Shown here piece by piece: positions 1-8,274 of a DNA stretch of 14,691 nt. The translations under genes were made by a program, and so were the position numbers. Every line of letters starts with the position of its first letter. The stretch's first letter is position 1. Origin of the DNA: Phoronis ovalis (Eukaryota; Phoronida; Phoronidae); the NCBI GenBank assembly GCA_028565635.1, contig JAOXYB010031020.1:1-14691 (forward strand), read 5' to 3'. The notes under the pieces are model-generated. The model did no database searches. It saw nothing but the letters and a program-made list of their open reading frames with translations, and had not been told where the DNA came from.

Positions 1-883
1 GGTTGGTTTATAGTATAGTTTTATTGAAATATATTTAAAAAGGGTTGAGCATAGGAACTCTTCCCAGATCTCTAGTTATAATTTGGAATTTACACAAATC
101 AAATTTCATATGTCCACTCAGTTTGTGATTGCAGACCCAACAGAGACATTCACTGCCACCAATAGATCAGTTTTTGATAAATCTCTCATTGGCCAATTAA
201 TCATTTAAATCCTTATTAGCAGTCATAGGTGTGTATGCCAAAAGCTGACACCAGTCTAGTCAAAACCCACCATGTTTGTATTTGTAAAACACATGCGTCA
301 GATGAAAATTTTCAAGTGATAATACTCTAGATTTGTGGAGGTGACAATTTCATGATCGGAGTCGGGATCTTGACCGGGGACGTTCAAAAATACAGTGAGA
401 GATGACGGGGCATGTTATTGGGGTTTTATTACGAAGTTACAGATGTGTTACTTTATTTTCCCATCTGGCAGATGCATATATTGGGTGAAATCAAGAACTG
501 GTGCTTTAAAACTTGTTAAAACACAGGATAATTGTGCCGTCAACTGCCACTAAGTGTCACCCTTATGAGTACATAATGGTGTCAATGTTTTTTCAAGGTA
601 GGAGGTATACCAGGTAAAGAATCTGTTGAAATATAATCTGTGCACATGTTTTATTTTATTATTATTGACTAGAAATAATAGTTAGAACTATTCCCAGTCG
701 TAAATCTTGGTATTAATCCACCAGCGGGACTGACGTGTCTTCCAATTTTTATCCTGGAGTACGGGGACTTGCTATGCCTTATGTCACCAGGCGCCTGGCT
801 TTCAATCAATACTAGTCTAGACTTCCGCATAAGCGGTTCACATATTGCATCCCATTAAACACGCATTTTAATGCCCCACTTAC
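1..883. other. Non-coding: presumed intron of the ABHD13-like gene
   Basis: No convincing exon is visible on either strand. Since the exon at 884-1115 ends in a good minus-strand donor, this stretch should be its first intron, running off the left edge. Visible details are a short ATT-rich tract near 650-666 and a perfect 12-base palindrome, CCAGGCGCCTGG, at 787-798. The patch around 720-850 is less AT-rich than its surroundings and may be old repeat sequence, but I cannot assign it to a family. Confidence 0.5.
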
Positions 884-1115
884 CTATCACAACAAATAGA
901 ATTAATGCCAACGTTATTAGACTTCCATACAACCAATATATTAGTAATAAAATTAATAAAGATGTAGTGCAGACTGTCCAGATTTTTTTAGCCAAGAAGA
1001 AACAGAAACCACTTAGGACTGAAACCAGCTGTTGATTACGTAAGTAAGCAGGCATTTCTGTCTCTGTTCGAATGACGTCCTGTTTCTCTCCAGAACTGTT
1101 TCGTTCCTCCGACAT
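884..1115 (-). CDS. ABHD13: First coding exon of a membrane-anchored ABHD13-like alpha/beta hydrolase (partial)
   Basis: The minus-strand reading frame starts at ATG 1115-1113 and runs to a strong donor, ATAG|GTAAGT, with the exon ending at 884 in phase 1 (232 coding bases). The peptide has a polar N-terminus of about 27 residues and then two hydrophobic segments, a signal-anchor-like arrangement. The stretch WTVCTTSLLILLLIYWLYGS and the residues after it align without gaps to the N-terminal membrane region of ABHD13 as I recall it, sharing the W..C..SLL and LYG positions. ABHD13 is a single-pass membrane protein with a serine-hydrolase fold and no well-established substrate. The catalytic domain is not in the window, so the call rests on this anchor alone. 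The first ATG has a T at -3; the second in-frame Met (residue 21) has a better context and could be the real start. It could be another membrane protein. Confidence 0.55.
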
Positions 1116-1495
1116 TCAACAAACATATGCAATTTCTTTACTTCAGTCCCTCAGTCACACACATGTCTCTCATAAACTCCAAATTTTAAGAAAACACGGA
1201 AACGGATTCTTTCGAGCGGAAGTTACACGACGCTATTCCTATGAAGAAAACGTATTCGATTATTGGATATTTGTGAGTGGTCTAGTTTAATAACATGTGT
1301 GATTTAAGTAACAGTTCGTTTTCATCACTTAAATTTTCAATTTCGTATTTTAACTTCAACAGATTAATTTAAACGTGCATTTTCTGTCAACCATTGATTC
1401 CTCGTTTATTTTTAGCTCCACGTACGACACCCTCAGTCACATGATTCATCACGTGATGTTTAATTTGGACAGCAAGCACAAGTGAACTGGTGAAT
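1116..1495. promoter_or_regulatory. Divergent promoter interval between ABHD13-like and EPHX1-like genes
   Basis: The ABHD13-like start codon (1115, minus) and the presumed EPHX1 leader exon (ending at 1530, plus) face away from each other with about 400 bp between them. The interval contains an inverted CCAAT (ATTGG at 1261-1265) and the palindrome CATCACGTGATG at 1447-1458. Its CACGTG core is the E-box bound by bHLH-zip factors of the USF, MITF/TFE and Max type. No TATA box is well placed for either gene. Short head-to-head intervals of this kind often act as bidirectional promoters; that role is inferred from layout only. Confidence 0.4.
1447..1458. promoter_or_regulatory. Palindromic E-box (CACGTG core)
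   Basis: CATCACGTGATG is a perfect 12-base palindrome centred on CACGTG. It lies about 70 bases upstream of the donor that ends the presumed EPHX1 leader exon, a plausible place for a proximal promoter element. A chance occurrence cannot be excluded. Confidence 0.35.
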
Positions 1496-1530
1496 CTATA
1501 TATTCCCTTAAATAACTTTTCAAATAACAG
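1459..1530 (+). other. Probable 5' non-coding exon of the EPHX1-like gene (start uncertain)
   Basis: A strong donor, ACAG|GTAAGA, ends the putative exon at 1530. The coding part of EPHX1 begins with an acceptor one base before its ATG, so an upstream non-coding exon is required, and this is the best donor seen in the right region. The left boundary is a guess taken from the end of the E-box palindrome; the transcription start is not determinable from sequence. It contains no conserved reading frame. Confidence 0.4.
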
Positions 1531-1642
1531 GTAAGACACTCGTGTTAATAAGCTGTTATGTAGTGTATTATTAACCTCGCCGGATTTTTAAAGTTTCATG
1601 AGATGACATGCCTTATGTAGTCCAATATAATATCGGGGAGTG

Positions 1643-1777
1643 TTTCACCCCCACAAATCACCATTCACCACTTAAGTAAATTCTTTATTCACCAGCAATT
1701 TTTAAACCTCATTCACGTTCATCAGTAAATATAATAGTCCTATTCACCATTCATCACAGTTTCAAAAACAGTTCACC
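1643..1777. repeat. ATTCACC heptamer cluster, left
   Basis: Copies or near copies of NTTCAYC or close variants occur at 1643, 1656, 1663, 1687, 1711, 1742, 1749 and 1771. Adjacent copies at 1656/1663 and 1742/1749 are in exact 7-base register, so this looks like a decayed tandem array of a 7-bp unit rather than a compositional accident. Confidence 0.6.
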
Positions 1778-2097
1778 AATATATAAATTCACAAACTCAT
1801 AATATAATATGCTTATAAATCTTGAGATTTCTGACATTTGCCCCTACACTTACAAGATGTTTTAGACTAAAAGTATGTAATATTTATTTGTTGACTTAAT
1901 TATAAGATAAGTTGTAAATTATTTTACACATCCACTCTGCAATCAGTGTTTTCAGTTTCAGGGACGTTTTGTACATGTATAAATATGCATACTGTACCTT
2001 TAATTGTGACTTATAAAATAATTGTTTATTTTACTGATGAATGCATAGGTACATAAATAAAAGCTAATAATTGATCTGTTGTATGTCACACATTAGT

Positions 2098-2345
2098 GAT
2101 GGTTCCAGGATTTTCTGATGGGGCAAAGCACATTTTTTTTTCGGATACAGAATTATTCATTCATACAAGATGCATATAATAACAAGTATTTTGATGTAAG
2201 CCATAGCTTTATAGAGATACCAGCATTTGGGGGTTGTGCGAGGAGTGTGATTAAGAAACCACGTCGCGCTCAGCCTTGGTCAACCATGGGGGTTGATGCA
2301 CGAGGAGGGTCGATCCCTTGACTGGGAAATCCGAGAGGCTTCCCT
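2098..2345. repeat. Probable dispersed repeat fragment, possibly tRNA-SINE related
   Basis: This patch differs from its surroundings: it opens with a GGTTCCAGGATTTTCTGAT-like segment and a poly-T run, then turns G-rich (2230-2340). The G-rich part includes GGGTCGATCCC at 2307-2317, close to the RNA polymerase III B-box consensus, and a small hairpin TCAACC/GGTTGA (2280-2285, 2291-2296). No complete tRNA fold or clear A box is visible, so a SINE origin is only a suggestion. The open frame across 2118-2321 shows no protein family features. Confidence 0.35.
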
Positions 2346-2690
2346 TGGAAAATTTTGGATTTTATATGTTGTTCTTGCTTTCTCATACCCTTTCTGAGCA
2401 TAATACGAACATGTATTGTTTCCAAAAAACGTTAATTCTACTTGCAATATGTTAGTAAATTTTAATTAGGGACCTGTCTCTATTTATAAATATACTTGGT
2501 CTTTCAGAACAGAGACAGGACAACAATTTAACAATGAAAGACTGCCCTATTATTGGAAAGATATAATATGTAAACTATCTATATCATTGCTACTCCTGAC
2601 AGCCACCACATAACAAAAAATATAAAATAGCTATATATTGTATATGCCTGAAATTGTCATAATTTCATGCTTCATGCTTTAAAATCTGTC

Positions 2691-2791
2691 ATTCACCATT
2701 CACGTGGAAGAACTCGTTCATGATTTACCAGGTTATTTCAGCAGCTTTCACCATTCACCATCGAAAAAAAATGGTCCATTCACCATTCATG
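2691..2791. repeat. ATTCACC heptamer cluster, right
   Basis: Copies or near copies occur at 2691, 2698, 2723, 2746, 2753, 2778 and 2785, again with pairs in exact 7-base register. It is the same unit and orientation as the cluster at 1643-1777, about 0.9 kb away. Confidence 0.6.
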
Positions 2792-3024
2792 CAAAAGTGT
2801 GCACTCCCTCTTTATACAGCTTTGGCATTATTGTACAGTGAAGGATTTTTGAAATCGGTTGCAATTTGTATCAGTTGTAATTCGACTGGCCTTTTAGAAG
2901 ATATATCATGATTGGACATTAAATATTAAAACTGGTTCCTCGTGTATCTACTGTTGATTATTGTATTTTATTGTCAGGCATTTTAAATTTAAATCATCAC
3001 TCATGGTTTTTTATGATTTTCAGG

Positions 3025-3451
3025 ATGCATATGTGTGGCTGGAGCATTATTGTACTGGTGTTAACAGTGTTTGGTACTGTAATCTACACCACATATTTTA
3101 AACTACCACTAGAAAAACCTCCAATTAAAGATGAATGGTGGGGACCTGGGGAAGAACAGCAGGATTCCGATTCTTCAGAAGAAATTATTCCTACAGAAAT
3201 TAAGATAGAGAAAAGTGTGATAACAGACTTGTATCATAGATTAGATAATACAAGATTTTTTGAAAGTTTAGAAAATGTTAAATTTCACTATGGTTTTCGT
3301 GTAGACCATATGAAGGTTGTTGTCAAGTATTGGCAAAAGTTTTATAAATGGGAAACTCATGAAAAAAACCTAAACAAGTTTCCTCATTACAAGACAAGAA
3401 TTGAAGGGCTTGATGTTCACTTCATTCATGTTAAGCCTAAATTAAAACAAG
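3025..3451 (+). CDS. EPHX1: EPHX1-like coding exon 1: membrane anchor and N-terminal domain
   Basis: The acceptor TTTTCAG (ending 3023) places the exon start at 3024, with ATG at 3025 as the first in-frame ATG after it. It encodes the anchor ([20 protein letters not shown]), the family's WWGPG-type motif, an acidic Gln/Asp/Ser/Glu-rich stretch at about residues 46-57, and the conserved FHYGF and [14 protein letters not shown] segments. The donor is CAAG|GTAGGT, phase 1. Confidence 0.93.
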
Positions 3452-6248
3452 GTAGGTGATAAAATTGCATTATACAAATTAAAATGCCTTTGGGCCAGAT
3501 CAAGAGATAATAACATTCACATGAGAGTGTTTTGTTACTCTGTACATAAGATTGTAAACCCAGAAGTGTCTCAGCTTAAGATGATAAACATATTATAATA
3601 TTGAGTACACGAGCCTTATTGATGTTTGTTTATTTCAGGTCAGACATCTAAGCCAATTCTGATGGTTCATGGTTGGCCTGGTTCATTTTTCGAGTTTTAT
3701 AAGATCATACCGATGCTGGTGAATGCCACTCAACACAATGGAACGGATTCAGATGTTTTTGAAGTAATATGTCCATCCATTCCCGGCTATGGATTCTCAG
3801 AAGCACCACATAAGCAAGGTTGGCATTTATAATGTTTTTCAGTGGCAGATCTAGGGACAGATTTGATAGGATCAAAATAGTCACCTTTTTGTGCACAATA
3901 TAATTTGTGTAGATATAATTATAAATTCTTCAGTTAAATAAAAAAATCTAGCTACAAACATGTACATTTGGTCTATAAAATCAAGAAAAATATCATAGAT
4001 TACCCTTCAAACTGTTGAGTCTAGCTTTTTTTTCTCCAAGCATTTTTGTTTATAGGAATATATGCATGTAATATATAATGTGGTTAATAGATTGAGAACA
4101 TTTAGATGCAGTTGACATTTTTACCACTTGTACGGTACAAAACAGTTTGATATTCTGACTTCTTTATAGGATTTGATCAAGTTGATGCCGCCAGAGTGTT
4201 CCTTAAGTTAATGCATCGTCTAGGATTTGATTCTTTTTATACACAAGGTGGAGACTGGGGCTCATTTATAACAAGCAACATGGCTATAATGAATGACAGG
4301 TACATGTTGTATGAAATGCTACACCATCGATTTACCTGTCTATTTTGTAACTTACCTAGTATAGATGTAAATTTCTGATACTTGTGTAAAGAACAAATGG
4401 ATAGTATTTTGAACTTCTTGTATGTTACTTATTGTATATCTTGCTACTATATGTAATGAAATCTGATTTATCTTTCCCAAAGGTATTAATTTAAAGACTG
4501 ATTAATTGATTTGTTTGACTGAATGATAGATATGTTCTATATCTTACACAATAATTTTTTTAGTCAGTGAATTTTCTTTGGGTTAAATCTAGCCAATATG
4601 ACGGTTAATCAAATCCAAAAGATATTTGGTTTTCCATCATATGCCATAAATCCAGCATAAAACCCTTGTGAGATTATGAAAAATTTCCATTATACAGTAT
4701 GTAAAATTTACTTTTGTTTATGTAAATTTGAATAAATTTAAAGATTTTATAATTATACTATGATTACTGAATTTATAAACTTTTTCAGTGCTGTGCGTGG
4801 CATACATCTGAACATGTTTGCTCCTGATGCAGGAGCATTGTCATTTGGAAGAAGACTTGTTGGCACTGTTTTTCCATCATTAGTTGTGAAGAAATCAGAT
4901 GAATGGAAATTATACCCAATCTTGAAACATTTGTTATTTTATTTAGAGGAATTTGGATATTTCCATTTACAAGCTACCAAACCTGACACAATAGGTAAAG
5001 TTATATTATAGCAGAAAGTACAATATCTATCAGACGATTTTTGTCACAAAATCATTGAGGGTGTTAACTCAGATATCTAACCTATTGTGATAGGCTATAT
5101 ACCATTATCATTATATCATTATGCATGAAAAATGCCATAAAAAGTTGTATCTGTCTCATAAATGTATTCCAGTAAAATTGGTTTCTTTTCCTAACATTCT
5201 GGTAAAATTACTTAATATAAATGGTTGCATGTGGACCATTGTGATTATACATAACACAAACTCTAAGGTCACATGTTGCTAGCATAATGGTGCCTATATT
5301 ACAATAATTTAGTCTTTGACACATGTTTCAGGCCATGCATTGAATGATTCTCCAGTTGGTTTAGCGGCATACATTCTAGAGAAATTTTCTTCCTGGACCA
5401 ACTATGAAAGAAATATCAACAGAGTTACTGGTGCATTGACAGAAAAAATTCACATTGAAGAATTGTTAACCAATGTTATGATATACTGGGTCACAGGATC
5501 CATCACATCTTCCATGAGATTTTATAAGGAGTTTATGCACAGTTCGGAAGTTCGAATTTATGAAAAGTAAGTTATATGGATTATCAGTTGTAATAAATGA
5601 ATTTTGTGATCAGTTGTAGTAGTTAGTGAATTATTAATTCAAATGAATTTCTTATACTTACAAGCTACATTACTGATATAATCATGTATCTCACCAAATT
5701 TTATGTGGCAAGTTAATTATTATATTGGCAACTATTCCATATACGTGTAATAAGAATCATATTTACTTATGAACATTTCCATGTTTTATACAAGAAAATA
5801 TACTTGTGTACAATGCAGCCAGTAAAATTATTTGAAAAACATAACAAGGTAAATTATATTTTATCAGTAAGTAAATGAGCTGATGTTTTAAAAAAGTAAA
5901 CATTTCAATGCATTGAAAGCTATGTTAACTCTCATATTTTCTTGAAATCTTCTCTGGCAGACGAAAGTCTAACTAGAAAGGGTCTGTGCTATATAATGTC
6001 CATTTTATTTGTTTCTTCATTATTATTACAGACTGCCAGTATCTGTTCCTGCTGGTTTGGCTTGCTTTCCTCACGAAATTGTTGCAACACCTGAAAGTTT
6101 TGCTGCTGGAAAGTATCAGAATATAGTTCAGTATACTGATATGACAGAAGGAGGTCATTTTGCAGCAATGGAAGTTCCAGAAAAATTAGTCAGAGATATT
6201 AGAAATTTTGTTCGTAAAGTTGAAAGCAACATTGGAAAAGACAGTTGA
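3025..6248 (+). CDS. EPHX1: Microsomal epoxide hydrolase (EPHX1-type), complete, six coding exons
   Basis: Joined coding exons are 3025-3451, 3639-3818, 4170-4299, 4789-4994, 5332-5566 and 6032-6248, which give 464 residues plus TGA; human EPHX1 has 455. The enzyme opens xenobiotic and some lipid epoxides to trans-diols at the ER membrane, by nucleophilic attack and then hydrolysis of the ester intermediate. Residues about 5-22 form an N-terminal membrane anchor, followed by the EHN-type N-terminal domain (roughly 45-145) and the alpha/beta-hydrolase core. Visible active-site elements are oxyanion-hole motif HGWPG at 153-157, nucleophile Asp231 in GGDWG, Glu408 in FPHE, His435 in GGHFAAME, and epoxide-polarising tyrosines Tyr303 (GYFHLQ) and Tyr379 (RFYKE). 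These match human Asp226, Glu404, His431, Tyr299 and Tyr374 by motif. All phases agree with no stop or frameshift, so the gene looks functional. Assignment to the EPHX1 family is secure; orthology versus a paralogue in an expanded family cannot be decided here. Confidence 0.95.
3639..3818 (+). CDS. EPHX1: EPHX1-like coding exon 2: oxyanion-hole exon
   Basis: Acceptor TATTTCAG ends at 3638. The exon encodes [17 protein letters not shown] and the family signature [18 protein letters not shown]. Its donor, CAAG|GTTGGC at 3819, is weak beyond the obligatory GT, but it is the only position that joins in frame to the next exon with the conserved peptide ([12 protein letters not shown]). Confidence 0.92.
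4170..4299 (+). CDS. EPHX1: EPHX1-like coding exon 3: nucleophile exon
   Basis: Acceptor TTCTTTATAG ends at 4169. This 130-base exon carries the nucleophile elbow QGGDWGS with Asp231, preceded by the typical [13 protein letters not shown] helix. Donor ACAG|GTACAT, phase 2. Confidence 0.92.
4789..4994 (+). CDS. EPHX1: EPHX1-like coding exon 4: lid region with Tyr303
   Basis: Acceptor ACTTTTTCAG ends at 4788. The exon begins in the conserved RGIHLNM segment and continues through the lid to [14 protein letters not shown], which contains Tyr303, one of two tyrosines that hydrogen-bond the epoxide oxygen. Donor ATAG|GTAAAG, phase 1. Confidence 0.92.
5332..5566 (+). CDS. EPHX1: EPHX1-like coding exon 5: lid region with Tyr379
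   Basis: Acceptor GTTTCAG ends at 5331. The exon encodes the strongly conserved [20 protein letters not shown] block, the LLTNVMIYW helix and RFYKE with Tyr379, the second epoxide-binding tyrosine. Donor GAAAA|GTAAGT, phase 2. Confidence 0.92.
6032..6248 (+). CDS. EPHX1: EPHX1-like terminal coding exon: Glu408 and His435
   Basis: Acceptor TTATTACAG ends at 6031. It encodes the charge-relay acid (CFPHE, Glu408), the catalytic histidine (EGGHFAAME, His435) and the amphipathic C-terminal helix, ending at TGA 6246-6248. The protein ends in GKDS, with no KDEL-like tail. Confidence 0.93.
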
Positions 6249-6680
6249 GAATTCTGTACACTCTAAGTCGTACTATTGTTAGAGTTAAAGATGCCTGCTT
6301 GGAAGATGACATTTAATTAAAGAATCAATAGTCGCACCTAGGTTGCTTCTACACTATAATGTATCTTCAGCAATTACAAAAAAGATAAAAAATTTAGAAT
6401 CAAACACTGATGAAACACGCCTACAGGTTAAAGGTCAAGACTATTACTTAATTAACAGATCTGACACTAACATTTTGAAGGCTCTTTCAAATATTGCGTC
6501 TAAAATACCTTCCTTTTTGAAGTACCACTAGCTAGCTATGTTGTTAGTGTGTATCGAATTCCGTAATTTACAAAAGTTACTTGAAAATCCTCATGTTGTC
6601 TGGGACATGGCAAATACTATAAACTTAAACCTGAGAAAAAATCGGTTTGAAATTCGTTCTAAATAAATGATTAAAAAATT
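6249..6680 (+). other. Likely 3' untranslated region of the EPHX1-like gene
   Basis: The sequence after the stop codon reaches a canonical AATAAA at 6662-6667. A short open frame ending near 6531 lies inside; it has no recognisable domain and I read it as UTR rather than a gene. The 3' end is estimated from the usual distance past the signal. Confidence 0.5.
6662..6667 (+). terminator. Candidate polyadenylation signal (AATAAA) of the EPHX1-like gene
   Basis: AATAAA lies 414 bases past the stop codon. It is the first canonical hexamer I see on the plus strand after the gene. Confidence 0.45.
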
Positions 6681-7917
6681 AATGTCTTTTGCACTTTCTG
6701 TTACTTTGCTATTTTTAAGTAGTGTGCGTATCCCAAAAATATATGGATTTATACATACCACCAACGCTAACCTTGTTGATCAAGTTTAGATTCTAATGCC
6801 TTAAACAGTTTAAGATGTATATGCCGGCAATATTTAAATTAATCAGAATATAACGTATACGTGTAAAAATTACTTTTCTGACATTTTTGTTGCATAAATT
6901 TTCCTTTGAAAAAGCTAATGCACAGAAACGGAACACCACATACAACATCCTGCTGTAAAATTTATTAAATTAATGCGATTGGTAAACACAGTAAAGCATT
7001 TACTGATGACTAGCAATCTCAAATTGAAAATTAATTACTAGCAGTTTACCAAAGTTGGAGAAACCCAAAAACACTATTTGCACTTTCATTGTATTTACTA
7101 CAGTGGTTTATTTTTCGCGGAAAGAAGAAATTTAAGCTCGATCTTAACCTTTTGTAGTAGTAACTACTTACGTAAGTAGCATTGTGCAACCACAGTTTAC
7201 TTAGAATAATCCCAAATATTTCTATAATCATCGTTGCAATATTATCAATTGCAGACACCTGATTTAACGTATCATTTTTTGACTGTCTAAATATATTGTT
7301 GTCAATTTTTGGACAATTTTGTATATTTAGTGCAGTATAGTACAGATTGTGCAAAAAAAGTTATAAAATATTATTGGGACTGCTATTAATACAAGTCGTG
7401 AAGAAAAATAAACTACAAACCCAAAATCTTTTTCGAGGGCTGTCAAAGCTGTACAATGCAAATTAACGCTTATAAGGCTTTAAACAAAAGCGCTTACTAG
7501 AAAACGGAGGCAGTCAAACAGAGATAAGCCAAAATACAGAAATAAGAACAACTGAAATTACGAAAAAAATAGACAGTTTAAAACATGGGAAATCATCAGA
7601 AAACGACAGAGTAAAGGAATGATGCCTTTATCAGAATTTATTCCGGTTAGAGACGGGAAATGTGATTTCATAATGAGAGAGAAAAAAATGGCCACCACTC
7701 AAGAGTGTCAAAGGTAAAAATGTCCCCAACCAATACCTTAACTTGCCTGTTGGAAACAAGACAAAACTAAAGGTTACGGTGTATGCCTGACATTTTTTTG
7801 TTGAATATTTGATGTGATTTCCTGTAATCTGGTGCATTCTCATGTGTCATTTTTTATACATTTAAAAACTTTTTATATGCAAACGTTTATTGAAATTAGC
7901 AACTAATAATTGAATAC
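6681..7917. other. Intergenic, no supportable gene
   Basis: AT-rich sequence without a recognisable exon, RNA gene or clear repeat. Open frames at 7046-7354 and 7631-7843 on the minus strand have no domain-like composition, and the first begins only at a TTG. I see nothing else to annotate. Confidence 0.5.
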
Positions 7918-8274
7918 AGGGATGTGCTGCCCAACCCAATCCAAAATTTTATCTTATGCATGGTAGCAAACCCAATCCAAATTTTTTGAAATATAAGGGT
8001 TTTAGCAATCCAAATTTTGTAAAAAAAGGGTAGCAATCCAAAAATTTTAAATCTTTGAGTAGCAATCCATTTTACGTAAATTGACTGATACAAACCAATT
8101 AAAATTCCAAAATCTATTTATGGATACACACCTAAAATTAATCCAAATAATTTGCAAACAGTGGATTGCAATCCAAATTTTTTAATTTCTTTACGGTAGC
8201 AATCAAAAAAAAAACCAACAAGATGTATATAATCCAAATCCAAAATTTTAACTGGGCCGCACACCCCTACCAAT
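7918..8274. repeat. AATCCAAA-rich interspersed repeat with inverted ends
   Basis: This block of about 350 bp contains roughly eight copies of an AATCCAAA/GCAATCCAAATTTT unit. Its ends are inverted: AGGGATGTGCTGCCCA at 7918-7933 matches the reverse complement of 8253-8268 at 14 of 16 positions. The right part is repeated in the opposite orientation near 13501-13650, showing that this is a dispersed family. It has no coding potential. A non-autonomous transposon is plausible, but no clear target-site duplication is visible, and homology with the second copy appears to extend a few bases past 8268. Confidence 0.7.

Larger units (their letters stand above)
1531..3023 (+). other. Presumed intron 1 of the EPHX1-like gene, carrying repeat debris
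   Basis: This 1.5-kb gap has no supportable exon. It contains two clusters of an ATTCACC-type heptamer (1643-1777 and 2691-2791), a repeat-like patch at 2098-2345, and a perfect 9-base inverted repeat (CCTGTCTCT 2473-2481 with AGAGACAGG 2511-2519). The intron ends at the acceptor TGATTTTCAG at 3014-3023. Short open frames here are not gene-like. Confidence 0.5.

Noticed and set aside
1072-1290. Plus-strand 72-codon open frame
   Set aside because: It lies mostly antisense to the ABHD13-like first exon and its promoter, and the peptide has no domain-like features.
2118-2321. 67-codon open frame in EPHX1 intron 1
   Set aside because: It coincides with a repeat-like, G-rich patch; its composition follows the repeat and no family is recognised.
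2971-3024. Upstream extension of the epoxide hydrolase frame
   Set aside because: The extension begins at a TTG rather than an ATG and reads through a polypyrimidine tract and CAG acceptor, so it is intron; the ATG at 3025 directly follows the acceptor and opens the membrane anchor.
6343-6531. 62-codon open frame after the epoxide hydrolase stop
   Set aside because: It lies between the stop codon and the AATAAA signal and shows no domain; read as 3' UTR.
7046-7354. 102-codon minus-strand open frame
   Set aside because: Its first codon is TTG, its composition mirrors AT-rich intergenic DNA, and no splice sites or motifs support it.
7896-8093. Minus-strand open frame with repeated Lys-Ile-Trp-Ile-like peptide
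   Set aside because: The peptide periodicity is produced by the AATCCAAA nucleotide repeat, not by a protein-coding gene.
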